This document shows positions 53,101 to 64,000 of a DNA stretch of 64,000 nucleotides, piece by piece. A model generated the notes under the pieces. The model saw nothing but the letters and a program-made list of their open reading frames with translations, had not been told where the DNA came from and ran no database searches. The position numbers and the translations under genes were made by a program. The stretch spans positions 7,833,865 to 7,897,864 of the forward strand of contig OY718806.1 of NCBI GenBank assembly GCA_963070105.1. Direction: 5' to 3'. Within the stretch, counting starts at the first letter, position 1. The number at the start of each line of letters is the position of its first letter. The stretch is from Litomosoides sigmodontis. Taxonomy: Eukaryota; Nematoda; Chromadorea; Rhabditida; Onchocercidae.

Positions 53101-56100
53101 TACCTCGATAATTTAGGGTGGACCAAATGATTCTTCGCGTAGAATGGGAGCAGCGATAACCGAACCCATAGCTATCGCATCGACTTCTGCAGGTCCTGCT
53201 ACTTTCTTAACTATGCCGGAAACTGGGATACCTCCGTTAGCATCTTCTCTTCCTAGCGTTTGCGTAGCATCCAAAACTTCTGATATGATTTGCAATCCAT
53301 GGAGGAATCTGGTCAGTCAAAATAGGAGGCGTTACAAAAGGGACAACTTTGATCTAGATCTTACATGCAAGTTTTTATTTGGAATAAATTTTGTTTTATT
53401 GTTATGTATAATACGAACAATATTATTAAATTTCAGCGAGTTATTGTTATTTGCAGTTTGAAAAATAAATGTACCGTGTAGGTATTCTCGTTATCTTTAA
53501 TAAAATTTAACCCATATTCATGAAATTTTAAATTGTACTGATATGAAAGAAGATTTGATATAACTTACTTTGCCGAAAAAACAATCAAATAGTCGGAAAC
53601 GGCAAAACAAAAAGTATTTTTTTGAAGGTTATTATGACGGGTTATGAATTTTGAGCATCGTATTTGCAGACATTACGGACCGCATAATTGCAATGGGATT
53701 TCCAGCTATAGATCAAGAAAAAATTTACCGAAATAGCATGGAAGCAACGGTTGCATTTTTGGAACGTTATCATTCTGATCATTACATGGTTTTCAATCTG
53801 TGAGTAATATCATATTCTTGCTTCCTTAAAATATATGTCGGTTTTTTATAGTTTATTCGCAAAGTGGTAGTAAAATATTTTTATAAGGTATGTATGATTT
53901 ATGGGTCGTTATGCGGAGAAAGTGAAATAGCAGATTGCTACATCTAATTGTCCTTTAATGTTTTAGGCGTGGACGACATGCATACGATCCGAGTTATTTT
54001 CACAATCGTGTGATGACCTTCGAAATGGATGATCATCATCCACCGAGGCTAGAATTGATGGCGCCTTTTTGTCGTGCTGTAAGTTTTTATGGTAATTATA
54101 AAGGTGTATACTTCTTTGAAATAGTGAAATTAACTTATTTTTATTCTGCTGTGTAAAAAATGCTGACCTTTCCAAAAATTTTACTACTTCTAATATCATT
54201 TGTAATTAATGGAAGCAAAATTAATAGCTTGAGTAGATTCATTTTCTAGAGAAACTCTTTTATCATTAATGGCCTTTTTTTTGCTGTAAGTAACGAAAAA
54301 CTTTTTGTACGTCAGTTACACTAAATTACGAGATGTGTTTTTTTGTAGCAATTAGTTAAAAAAGAATTAACTTTTTCTTTTCATTCACCATTTATTTTCC
54401 GACTTCAAATAGGAAATAAATCTTTCTCTACCAAACTAAATTTTTAAAGACTGGATAGATAGATATTCGAACTTAGTAATTGCTCTTCCTGAGTGTTACA
54501 TTTGTTTTTAATGTAGGTGCACGACTATTTGGCTGCTGATGAACAAAATGTTGTTGCTGTACATTGTAAAGCGGGTAAAGGACGTACAGGTGTGATGATT
54601 TGTGCTTATCTCGTGTACATAAATTTTTATAATTCACCAAGGCAAAATATGGATTACTACAGTATCGTGAGGACTGTCAACAATAAAGTAAGTTCGTTGC
54701 TGCAAGAGTTCATTAAGTTTGAATTTATGCTGAAATTGCTGTTTTTGTTTGTGTCCATAAGTAACACTATTTCAGGGTGTGACCATACCATCTCAGCGAC
54801 GTTATGTTTATTATTTTTCGCATTTAAGGAAACGCAATCTCAATTATATGCCGCTTCGTTGCGAACTTATTGGTGTATACTTTGAGCGACCTCCTAGATT
54901 GAACGGTTAGTATTTTTTTCTTCTGTTAAAATTTTTTTGTCCGATTACATGAAGCTTTTTCATAAGTTCTGAACAGGTGTCTCTACAAAAAAAAACAAAC
55001 AGATGTTATTAAAAACAAGTAAAAATATATAACTAAAAACTCAAAACAATTGCAAGCAACAGGAAGAGAATACACATCATAACACACAACCCTTCTCATA
55101 CTGATTGTTGATTTGATTTTTGATATAATGCGTATTTTTTTTGTTCATTTTTCATGAGAGGTAATCAGATGCGAGTGGAGGAGGAAATTCAGGTTGTAGG
55201 ATTACTGGCGTTCCGTGTAATTTACAGACTTTCATCTCAAAATTTCTGAAAAATGTTAGTTCCTTAGTCTGCAACATCTTTTTTCAGGTATCTTACTTGA
55301 TGGAGCATATCGGTTGCGAGTTGCTAATGGTGACGTAGACGTGTTTATACCGGGGCCGCTTCGATTGAGTGGTCGGGATTGTGATGAAGAAGAAGCACTG
55401 TGGAGTCAGTATCCCTGTTCTGTAGGGGAAGACCAGTTCAACCCTTACAATCCACAACCTGGCAAAGATTGCATTTCCAGGCATGTTAATTTCTAGTCTT
55501 TTTAGTCATTGTAGCCTAAATATTTCCTTTAAAGTCAACGATCCTTCTTTATATATGGTTTACTGTTTTCTAGACGGTGTTATGGATGGAGCGTGCCAGC
55601 AAAAAAACGAGTATTTATCGAAGGAGACGTTCGAATTGATTTTTATGCAAAGAAGTGGTTTAAAGGTCTGGGATGGACTTTGGTAAGACAGTTCTTATGT
55701 TACTAACATTTCGTTTATTTGTTTTACAATATTCGTATGTACAGAAAGATCGAGAGAAACTAGGACATGTTTGGTTCAATACAATGTTTACTTGCCCTGG
55801 ATATTGCGGTGGAGTGTATATACATGGCGATGAGGCATATCCTTATTCAAAAGGTGAAAGTAAGCAGTTTCAGACCTTTTTTCAGACCGCATCTGAGTTC
55901 AGAAGGAACAACTTTTTGTTTTAAGTAAATTCAGCTAAAATATGGAGGTTAATGTGCGTAGTGCAATATAGAGAGAATGCCTTGATCTATTAATAGATTT
56001 ACTTTTAAGCAGCAGCATTTAATCCATGGCCGTCTGTCGATTCTCGACCTTGCGCAACAGCAAATGGTGTTCTTAAAAATATTCCTCTATGTTCGGGTGG

Positions 56101-57919
56101 TAATCGTAGCTACAGAAGAAAGCGACATGGGAAAAAATCCTATCAAAAAAACGAATGGCCAGGTAATTATCAATTATTTCTTGAGCTTTCGACACGAATT
56201 TTTGTCCCATGTAATAACATTTATTTTATGAAGATTTTTGTTAGCAAAAGTGGATTAGTGATTAAAAGATTTGCAGTATCGAATCAGTGGAATATTGCTT
56301 CCCCTCCAGGACTTGAAAAGCATTGCCCTCTTCGATGTTTGCCTCTCATATACCCTGAACATCTCGGGCGACAACCGTTTGTTTTATTTTTTTGAAACTG
56401 AAAACCAGATGGTGTGCTACTAATATGTAGAAGTTATGGTTACTTGAAAGTAACAAAAGAAATATAAAATAACTGAATTGGAGAAGTGTAGACTAATTGG
56501 AAAAAGAAGAGAGATGATTGAGTATTTTTAATACAGAATGCATAATTTGTAGTCCACGAAAAGAAATCATGGCGATGTTGCGTGATGCACACATAAAGCA
56601 CTTGATCAGCGATAAGTTTAAGAAGCATTTTCAATCAGTTGCATCCGGCGATGCTATTCCTAGAAGTCCTGAAGGTTATTTTACTTGTCACTTTAAAAAT
56701 TTGAAAAAAATACGGTTTTACAAATTTATTTTCAAATACATCTAAAAATATTCTATTTTCAGTCAGACTAGATTGTGGAGGACCCATGTGCCTGATGCGC
56801 CAACCCTGCGAACATGTGCTGGCATTCAGTGTTTTAGAAGTAGATCGCGCTTTCAAGCATGACAAAATGAATAAGGGTTTAAAAGTGAGGTGTTCAGTTA
56901 TTTTTGTAAATTTATAATACTTGAGGATTCTACGTTAACTGTTAGTATTTGTTTCCGTAGTTTCTGATACTTGGTTTAGATATATGTAGTGGTAAGGTGT
57001 GTTGATGTTGACAACAAGGATGATGTCGAATTGGCGAAGAAATGTATCGAAAATATGTATGCAGCACAAGCAAAAATCGATGCAGCTAGAACGGAAGAGG
57101 TGAATTCCCTTAAATGCCGCAGTAAAGTGTATTTATGATATTTTAATTTCTAAAATAATATAAACATTGCAGATGCGAAAGAAAAGTGGGCAGTCGAAAT
57201 TTGAAAGCCTCTCGGACAGTACATCGTCATATTCGTCAAGTTCTTACTCAGCGGATGCCATATCCGACCAACCTTGGCGAAATGATCCACGCTTACAAAA
57301 TGCCAACTTACGTAAATATTTCTTCAGGCAACGAACGGACTCAAAATCTGTCCATCCTCCAGCGAATTATCGGTATATTTTATATCAATTTATTCTGCAG
57401 TCTTTTTGCTGGTTGTTACTTGATTGCTATCGTTTCAGTTTTGCATCCGAACACTTTTTCATTTATGGTTGTTATCCTACGGTGATAACATTTTCTACAA
57501 GCACAGAGATGGAAGACTTTAAATAAAAGTGTTTTCGAAATTAAGACTTAGTTGATTGCACTTTTTATGACAAGTCGAAAATGGAAAGATATGCCTTATT
57601 TAATCCTTTACAGGTGTATACCTAGAAACGATGATTTATCGTCTTTGGATTTGCGCGAAACGCGACAAACTGGCTTAACAAATCACGCTAGCGATGATTC
57701 TTTGGGTGAGGAAGAAGCTACGATGGTAAGCTTAGAACAGCAATGAAGAAAAAGTGACATAGTGAACGAATATTTCCTGGTTTATATTTTACCTAGTGAT
57801 TTTTTTTTGACTTTCAGGAAAAACATGCGCAAAATGTAGATACTAAGTGTGCAAAAGATTTTATGGCAACTCAAGATCGAGAATGGCTGGAGCAGTCATC
57901 CGAGGCCCGTTTTGGTTGA
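50100..57919 (+). CDS. daf-18: PTEN/DAF-18 phosphatidylinositol 3-phosphatase (741 aa)
   Basis: Lipid and protein phosphatase that removes the 3-phosphate of PIP3 and so opposes PI3K/AKT insulin-like signalling; in C. elegans it is needed for dauer arrest (family knowledge). Sixteen exons: 50100-50174, 53117-53366, 53670-53799, 53967-54078, 54517-54687, 54776-54905, 55288-55480, 55574-55682, 55745-55853, 56010-56162, 56537-56674, 56763-56884, 56980-57099, 57173-57372, 57614-57725 and 57818-57919. They sum to 742 codons. After about 85 lineage-specific residues comes the PIP2-binding stretch and [18 protein letters not shown] (Asp174) matches the general-acid loop. The P-loop [10 protein letters not shown] has Cys206 and Arg212, and [13 protein letters not shown] is the TI loop. 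The C2-like part ([10 protein letters not shown]) leads to a Ser-rich tail ending EARFG. Introns 2 (ACAT|GCAAGT) and 7 (CCAG|GCATGT) use GC donors. C. elegans DAF-18 is longer (962 aa). Confidence 0.96.
50771..50842. repeat. Tandem duplication of a roughly 36-bp unit in daf-18 intron 1
   Basis: Two adjacent copies beginning TCAATTCATCATTTGGGAG and ending AAAAAGC, differing only by a shifted A/G in the purine run. Intron 1 (50175-53116, 2.9 kb) is by far the longest in the gene and contains no other evident feature. Confidence 0.9.
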
Positions 57920-60023
57920 GCATTTTTAGGCTGTGGCTTGTGGTTTCATCTTTCCTATTCTGATGCACACTTAGAATCGTTGTCTTGAATGGAAGAGATA
58001 CAATTTTGTTTGATTTTTTTTTTGCCATTGCAATTTTTTCCGATTTTCGAAATATTTTGTTTGCAGAGTGAAAATTGAGAACATCTTTGTTTCACCTATT
58101 CACACGTATTGGATTGATCATCAAAAGAATTGTGGATTGCATTCTTAAGGACAGAGAGGTGGTTTCCACATAGAACACGTATTTTTCGAGCTTATAATTG
58201 TCGCTGTTATTTATGCACAAGATATTATGTGATGTTCACTTTATTATTGCGTGTTGAGATTTTGTGTATTTTAAAAATTGTCAATAGTGATGTAACAATT
58301 ACATGTTCAGCTTTATAACTTAATGATATTGATTTTGTAACAATTTAATTCAGCGCTCATAAATCATTGTTTTTCTGATATTTGTAACCTAATTTTTACT
58401 AATTTGTTTTGTTGATTTATGTCTGGGATGAGCTTACTAGCCGAATTTAACTCAATTTTTTTGTGATTTTTTCTTGTAGTATTCCTCATTTTAAATGTTT
58501 TTTGAAGCTCTTGTTCCTGTATATTATAACGCGCTAGTTTACTGCCAATTTAGATTTACGTTGTCTAGTCATCGGTGTGAACGGAGTAGTCATTCTCCAT
58601 GATTTTCTGTAGTTATCTTTAAATGAACTCCATTCATTAGATCAATTATGTTGTTATTTTCTTCACGTATTTCAAATAGATATTTTTTTCCAGATATTCT
58701 TGTTATTTTTTTGTTATTTTTTGGAACAGAATTTCGCTGCAGCTGTGATATCTTGCTCTCAGTTATGCATTTCGACAGTTTCTTCTGCGAATTTCAAACC
58801 TAAACATAGCTCCAGTAATTCTTTGCATGTTAAACGTTGATTATATTGCTATTGCCATTTTTGTATAATTATGCTTCGTTTTTGTTTTTGGTGCAGCGTC
58901 TGTGAATTTCAGTTTATCCCTAATGTTTGGTTATTCCGGTTCTTTTACCGATCCAGCAGAGATCCTGTTTCTTGTGGAAACAACAGTGTGGGAAAAAGAG
59001 GGTGTGCAATAAAATTACTCGCAATATTTTAAAGACTTGATTTTTGCCTTCCTGTTTCGCATCTTTACACTGGAAATATCTCAAGCATATTATGCTTTTG
59101 AAAGAAAAAGTTTTGAATGTGTAGTTCTCGGTGTCATAGCCCGCGCGCGGGCAAATTAGGCAAACAGGAAATCTGCTGGAGAGGTCTGCTGTTATCACTT
59201 CTAAAGGGTTGCGCTTCGCCTGTAGAAGTGAATAGCTCGTTACTGACTGATTGTGTGATGTCGTACTGCCACCGAATTGCAATAAATGAAAGTAACATTG
59301 AAATTGTCTATGTTTTAACCTTCTATAAGTTAAAAAAAAAATTGGTTCACACAAGTCCTAGTAGGGTTTTCTTCTGAACCCTCTGTAATGTTGTCCACTT
59401 GTGACCACTGATCTTTTTAATGACATTAATCAGTCCTTGTCTTTCTATCGCTGCTCGGAGCGCTTTGCATTATTTTATACCTTTCTGTTTCAAGAAATTT
59501 CAGGAAGCTTTACATCACAAGTAATCTCAAATCTTTCCCACTCATGTAGTGCAATTTAATAAAGCAATAAAGCAGCAATAACTGGCCCATCTTCAGAGTA
59601 ATTTAAGGGGAAACCAGTACGGAAGAGCAGATAAAGACTTACGATAGGTTCTTGTGTGTTCAAAAAAACCCATCCGAATAGAAATTCTAGCTTGGAACAA
59701 ATAGTTTCGATACTGGACTAACATACCTAACACTACTATGAATTCGAAATCCTAAAAGTTCCAGAAAAGGATAAATAGGGTTTACGTGTGCTCTTCCCCC
59801 ACAAATCAATATTTTCTGTCTGTTTTTGACATGTGGTATGACATTTGAAACCCGTATATTCTGCTTATGTCAAAAATATGCGCATCACGATATACAAAAT
59901 AATCCGTTAAAAAAGACTGCAAGAAAACGTAATAATACATGTACACTCTGCCCATTCTTGACAGTTACAACATATCTGGGTATCATTCCTGATAATAACA
60001 CATCTCAGCACCATTCTTGATAA
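57920..60023. other. Convergent 3' region with a GC-rich island
   Basis: daf-18 and the LRAT gene converge here. A GC-richer island (about 59130-59275) contains a 14-bp palindrome (GCCCGCGCGCGGGC, 59139-59152) and an 8-bp inverted repeat (CACTTCTA 59196-59203 with TAGAAGTG 59223-59230). A 144-codon minus-strand frame (59354-58920) is unusually long for this composition, but its product is not recognisable. Confidence 0.45.
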
Positions 60024-61548
60024 TTACAACAGATCTAAGTACAGTGAAATAAACTGCTTAATATCACGTCCTAAGCGGTTGAACGTGTAAATAAGAGTGC
60101 CCGCAACTGCTGAAACTGCTATCGAACCTGTCATGCAATATGTTGCCGAGGTTACAAGAATGATTTTCGCAACCGTTGCCTAAAATTCATTGTATTATTA
60201 TTGAGTAATCAATCTATTGGGGGTAATATAAAAGTTCCACCACTGGACAGGTTCAGTCACTTCAAAAATAAACAATGAACTCCGACGTTATTATCGACGA
60301 CATGGAAAAGTGGGAGGAAGAGGTTCCAATTTAGGTGGCAATTACCATTAAAACTATACAAAATAAACAAATAACATTGCGACAGGGTAAAAGCAAGGAA
60401 TGATTACTTGGTCGCTTTCTTTCAAACCATATCTGCAGTATTTCGCAAAATGTTCGCAATTATTCAGCAGGAGGTTGTAGTTAGTTTTCCCAAGCTGCAA
60501 TGTTTTACATGGACTATGGTTTATAGTACAATAGAAAATTATGGACAATCAAAATTTCACTAGGTACGTTAATGGTAAAGTTAAATAAGAACGATTAAAA
60601 ATAATTGCAACGCAGTAAAGCAAACCATAAGTAGAGCTCGATCAACCACAACATTTGGTGGGAACGGCCGTTTCTCCCTATCAAGTGAATTATTTATTCG
60701 ACAGCTGTCACCGTTGGCAACAGTTATTAGTTCGTCGCGACGAAACTGAAATACACTATTGAACAAGAATTCTAACCGTCTCTTTTGATTTTATCCACAA
60801 TTTCAACTTCCAGTTATGCAACATATCTCTAAGAATAAGTGGTGTTGTATTATAATGTAAGGCGTTGCCTCAAAACTTTTCGGTAATCTAGAAATCTGCT
60901 CTTTTAGAATATGATTTTCAATTTGGCTACTTCAACAGCAACAAGTCAAAACCTTACATTTTTTTCCATGTGAGAGAATAATTCAAAGGCTGTAATGTAC
61001 GGGACAAAATAACCTGTATTTGATTACTACATGACACTTTTGTTTTAATAGTTGCCAAAGACTCAACGGAACTGCTAATAACGTCATTGCCAAAATCGCC
61101 GAAATCGGTCCCTGTATGAGCAACGTATGCTTTTTTATCGCAAAAACCAATAAATACTCCCCAGTGCTTAAATATTTTCATTATGCAAAACATAAAATAC
61201 ACATAAGAAAATACCACAAACACACTTCCACTCGCAACTGTTATGGAAAGCAAGAAATTTTTTAAAGGTGTACAATATACCTAAATGTGAAATGAAAAAT
61301 GGAACTACTACCATGTAACAAAAGGTACTGGGAACGAAATGTGAACAAGAAGTACATTTCATAAACCACTCAATTATAAAAGAAGACACCACATTTTAAA
61401 ATTCATATTAAGGACAAATTACCGTATAAATGCGCCGCTTTATACTACCAATGGCACGTCGAAACTCGATCAAATCACCAATTTCCAAGTAGGAACAAAG
61501 TGTCTCTGCTTGCATCCAATCAGTAACAAGTTCACCTGGTTTCAACAT
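60024..61548 (-). CDS. LRAT/H-REV107-type acyltransferase-phospholipase (213 aa)
   Basis: NlpC/P60-superfamily thiol enzyme. Animal relatives (LRAT, PLAAT/HRASLS, C. elegans EGL-26) transfer acyl groups from phospholipids or act as phospholipase A (family knowledge). Exons 61548-61423, 61166-61014, 60745-60626, 60494-60408 and 60179-60024 all join in phase 0 for 214 codons. Seen: [20 protein letters not shown], then HWGVFIGF with the first catalytic His43 and a second His59 in [15 protein letters not shown] is followed by the catalytic NCEHF with Cys146 and CRYG. A C-terminal hydrophobic helix at about 167-195 would anchor it in a membrane, as in PLAAT proteins, and the end is ISLYLDLL. The active site is complete. 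Which subfamily it belongs to cannot be told from sequence alone. Confidence 0.91.
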
Positions 61549-61956
61549 GCTTAAAACATCTGAAATGAGATCACACACATAACTGTGATCCCTTCGACAA
61601 ACTCGTAATCACAGCTTTAGAATAATTCCTGCTAGGAAAAAAACTATGACTATTCCACTCAATAAACAACCAAATCATCAGGCCCAAACAATTCTGCACT
61701 GAAAATGGTAGAAAAAGTTTTTGTTAACAAAGACCATGTTCAAATCGGTATTTCCATGGGAATTACCTCTGCTGTTACAGCGCCTCTTCAACTATTTGAC
61801 TTTATTACATTTAAGCAGATTAAAAACGAAAATTCATCGCTGCATTTGGAATGAAACCAAATGAAGCAAGAAAGGTTGATTAAAATGACAATGCATCCTT
61901 AATAATAACAAATGAATACTATCCACAAATTACATATATAGCGAACAATATATAGC

Positions 61957-62000
<44 letters not shown>

Positions 62001-62083
62001 CAACAACATATATAGCAACTCTCGATTATACGAATAATATTATTCGAATAAACTCTTCACAGCATTTGATAATAAAAACAATT
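61549..62083. other. Gap between ARB2A and LRAT genes with a (TA)n run
   Basis: About 535 bases between two minus-strand genes. A (TA)n microsatellite spans about 61961-61999. GATGTTTTAAG, immediately before the LRAT ATG on the minus strand, is a possible trans-splice acceptor. No coding exon seen. Confidence 0.5.
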
Positions 62084-63693
62084 TCATACAAAGTGACTAC
62101 CAATAAATCGAAAAATATCTTCAATTGCTACCGCTGACGTTTCTTCGTGTTGATTAGTTCCCGCACTAACATAAGTTACATAAGGACACTTTTCATGTGT
62201 CGTTTTGTCGTCTATCCGAAGTCCTATTTCAGCATGCGGAGTTGCGCGCCAGTCCTGTATTGCCGGTATCCAATCCATAACAGCCGCAGATGGTAAAGTG
62301 AATATAGCATCCGTAAGACATATACACTTCAGTCTCTTCATCCACTCCTTCGACCAATAATTTTCTACCTTCAATTGAAATTTCAGTTGCAATAGAATGA
62401 AGCAAGAAAATAGGCCTTATGATTTGTCAAAAAAATCCAACAAGATTTGTAAAACCTTACAATTCCAGCGATAACAGAGCCTCCAGCACTATGTGCAATC
62501 ACTGCAATTGAGCTTGCTTTGGCTCTAGTAATATATGTTTTCCATACATTAATACCATGTTCGACGGGTGTTCTACTTCCCTGTAATTAATTTTATCTTC
62601 AACAATAATAAAAGCACAGGCGGAAAATTAAATGAAAAGTTATTATCAGTTTCTTTATTAGCCAATTGCTTTCTGAACAGAACCATTTATCAGGAAAACA
62701 TTCACGACCGCAGTTATTTGTAGAAAATAAAAGAAAATAACGAACTGGCAATTCTTCAAGAGGATAGCTGTTAGTTACATTCATATTGGTATTCATCACA
62801 ACCACTCCCCAATCTCGATTGCTGCAGACCCTCAAATATGGCAGTTGCGATCCCATATTTAAGCTTTCATTCATTATAAGCCTAAAGAGAATTAATTAAT
62901 TACATTTCCCCTCTAAGATATGATTTACAAATGAGTAAGCAAAAAGGGATAAAACGCGTTGCTTAAAAAACTTGAAAATTGTGTAAATCATAAGTTCGGA
63001 AGAATTCCTCGATGACGTTACAATACAGTCTGCAAATGTTATAATGCAAATATCTACCTTCTACTCCACTGCCCTGCACGAACGGCACCACTTCCATGTA
63101 TAAGTACAACGAGTTTTTCTTTCTGACACCAGCCTCTGCTAAGAAAAATGAATGCACTTCTCTTCTTGTCCGTATCGTCCAGCTACAGAAAAGTAGTAAT
63201 AGTAACGAGTTACTAGGCTAAGAAATTTGTTATATCCACTACTTTCTTCAAGCCGAAAACCTCAACTATTCTTCCACATGTTTTTTAGATAATTTTAGGG
63301 AGCAGAAAAAACAAAAGCATACATACTGTCTTTCCATATTGTACGGGGAATTTTCCATTATTCGATAAATTTCTTCAGTAACGGCTAAGCCGATCTTCTC
63401 ATAACTTTTCTGATCAATGAACTCATATTTTTTACCATTCTAAAACGAATTATTACTTGCAACATAAGCTTCTCATACCAGCATCAATCCAAAATATGCT
63501 TTCAACGTATTTTCTTATCAGGTTCTATTCTATAAAAGTAATTAAGTCGAACCTTGTCTCTCATAACGCCGTGATCATCAAAGTGGTAACCGAGTGCTTC
63601 CAGGCTTGGCTGCTTCACATTTTCCGGTTCAGAAGTAGTTGCTTCTAGAAATTTAACTTTTTCAAAAAAAGCGTGCAAGAACTTTGACATCAT
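62084..63693 (-). CDS. ARB2A: ARB2A/FAM172A-type alpha/beta-hydrolase-fold protein (307 aa)
   Basis: Arb2-domain protein. Animal FAM172A/ARB2A is linked to Argonaute-dependent splicing and nuclear functions, and fungal Arb2 to siRNA complexes (family knowledge). Exons 63693-63553, 63439-63323, 63182-63058, 62881-62746, 62580-62461 and 62368-62084 total 308 codons. The N-terminus has EALGYHFDDHGVMRDK and YEFIDQKSYEKIG. The hydrolase core has LVVLIHGSGAVRAGQWSRR and a WGVVVMNTN strand. The nucleophile elbow is VIAHSAGGSV (Ser204), then CLTDAIF (Asp233) and SAGTNQHEETS (His287). A full Ser-Asp-His set therefore looks possible, unlike a purely structural role. It lacks the long charged insert of vertebrate proteins (about 416 aa). 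ATG 63690 is an equivalent start. Confidence 0.92.
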
Positions 63694-64000
63694 TAAAAAT
63701 CAGTTCTCATAAAAATTTCACATTAAAAATTAGTTCTCAGTAGGAATTATACGTCAAAATTATAATAATGTGGCTCTACAAGTTATTTCTCGTAAAAAAA
63801 ATAAGCTAGAAATGATTTAATTTAGTAACAAATTAAAAGTATATACCATATTTTGATTAAACTGAGTAAAACAAAATTCAATCAGCAGGAAAACGCAGAA
63901 CGAATGCTGATAAGGGATAAGCATAATGTTTTGTTGCAAAAAACTGCATATAGCACCGCCACATGAATAACTTTCGCGCATTTCAAAGAAACATTTGATT
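63694..64000. other. Upstream flank of ARB2A
   Basis: AT-rich sequence to the window edge. It has a short direct repeat (CATTAAAAATYAGTTCTCA, 63691-63709 and 63721-63739) and no coding evidence. Confidence 0.5.

Noticed and set aside
56255..56400. Possible extra daf-18 exon after CCCCTCCAG
   Set aside because: Phases of the flanking exons already match (1 and 1), and inclusion adds stops.

Overview
This is an AT-rich nuclear segment of a nematode, most likely a spirurid/filarial (clade III) species. The evidence is a DAF-18/PTEN gene, the nematode-type SAM methyltransferase, many small GT-AG introns, and splice-acceptor-like sites just upstream of several start codons, as expected for spliced-leader trans-splicing. 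The clade call is inference; 'nematode' is well supported. I saw no prokaryotic, organellar or viral block, no tRNA or rRNA gene and no CRISPR array. Gene models below were assembled by hand: every exon was joined only where donor and acceptor sites kept one reading frame, and exon lengths were checked against phase.

Layout. 0-7.8 kb: mostly non-coding, with one small three-exon Cys-rich single-pass membrane protein (4.1-5.0 kb), a hexamer repeat, a perfect 14-bp hairpin and a pre-miRNA-like hairpin at 7.66 kb. 7.9-10.8 kb (-): GPKOW (G-patch/KOW spliceosome factor). 12.1-13.3 kb (+): translation initiation factor eIF1A. 13.9-16.3 kb (+): a probable but incompletely resolved single-pass membrane protein. 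17.0-26.1 kb (+): a ten-exon, about 980-residue Ser/Thr-rich protein with a Cys-rich C-terminus, which I do not recognise. 27.7-28.5 kb (+): a 150-residue secreted protein with eight cysteines. 29.0-29.6 kb (+): a decayed, M13-peptidase-like fragment. 31.0-31.4 kb (-): intron-containing histone H4. 32.1-35.8 kb (+): a small membrane-protein ORF overlapping the start of TBC1D13 (RabGAP). 37.1-39.1 kb (+): SIAH-type E3 ubiquitin ligase. 40.3-41.4 kb (-): FAHD1 acylpyruvase/oxaloacetate decarboxylase. 41.4-42.7 kb: about 437 uninterrupted ATT triplets. 43.9-46.7 kb (-): SAM methyltransferase with an extra membrane-type N-terminus. 50.1-57.9 kb (+): daf-18/PTEN, 16 exons. 60.0-61.5 kb (-): LRAT/H-REV107-type acyltransferase. 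62.1-63.7 kb (-): ARB2A/FAM172A-type alpha/beta hydrolase.

The genes do not form one pathway. Most are single-copy housekeeping or signalling genes: splicing, translation, chromatin, Rab traffic, ubiquitylation, PI3K antagonism and lipid remodelling. The less conserved material is the three lineage-specific extracellular or membrane proteins at 4.1, 17-26 and 27.7 kb and the unresolved membrane protein at 14-16 kb. These are where new biology is most likely. Close same-strand pairs (the small ORF with TBC1D13; ARB2A with the LRAT gene) could be operons, which RNA data would decide.
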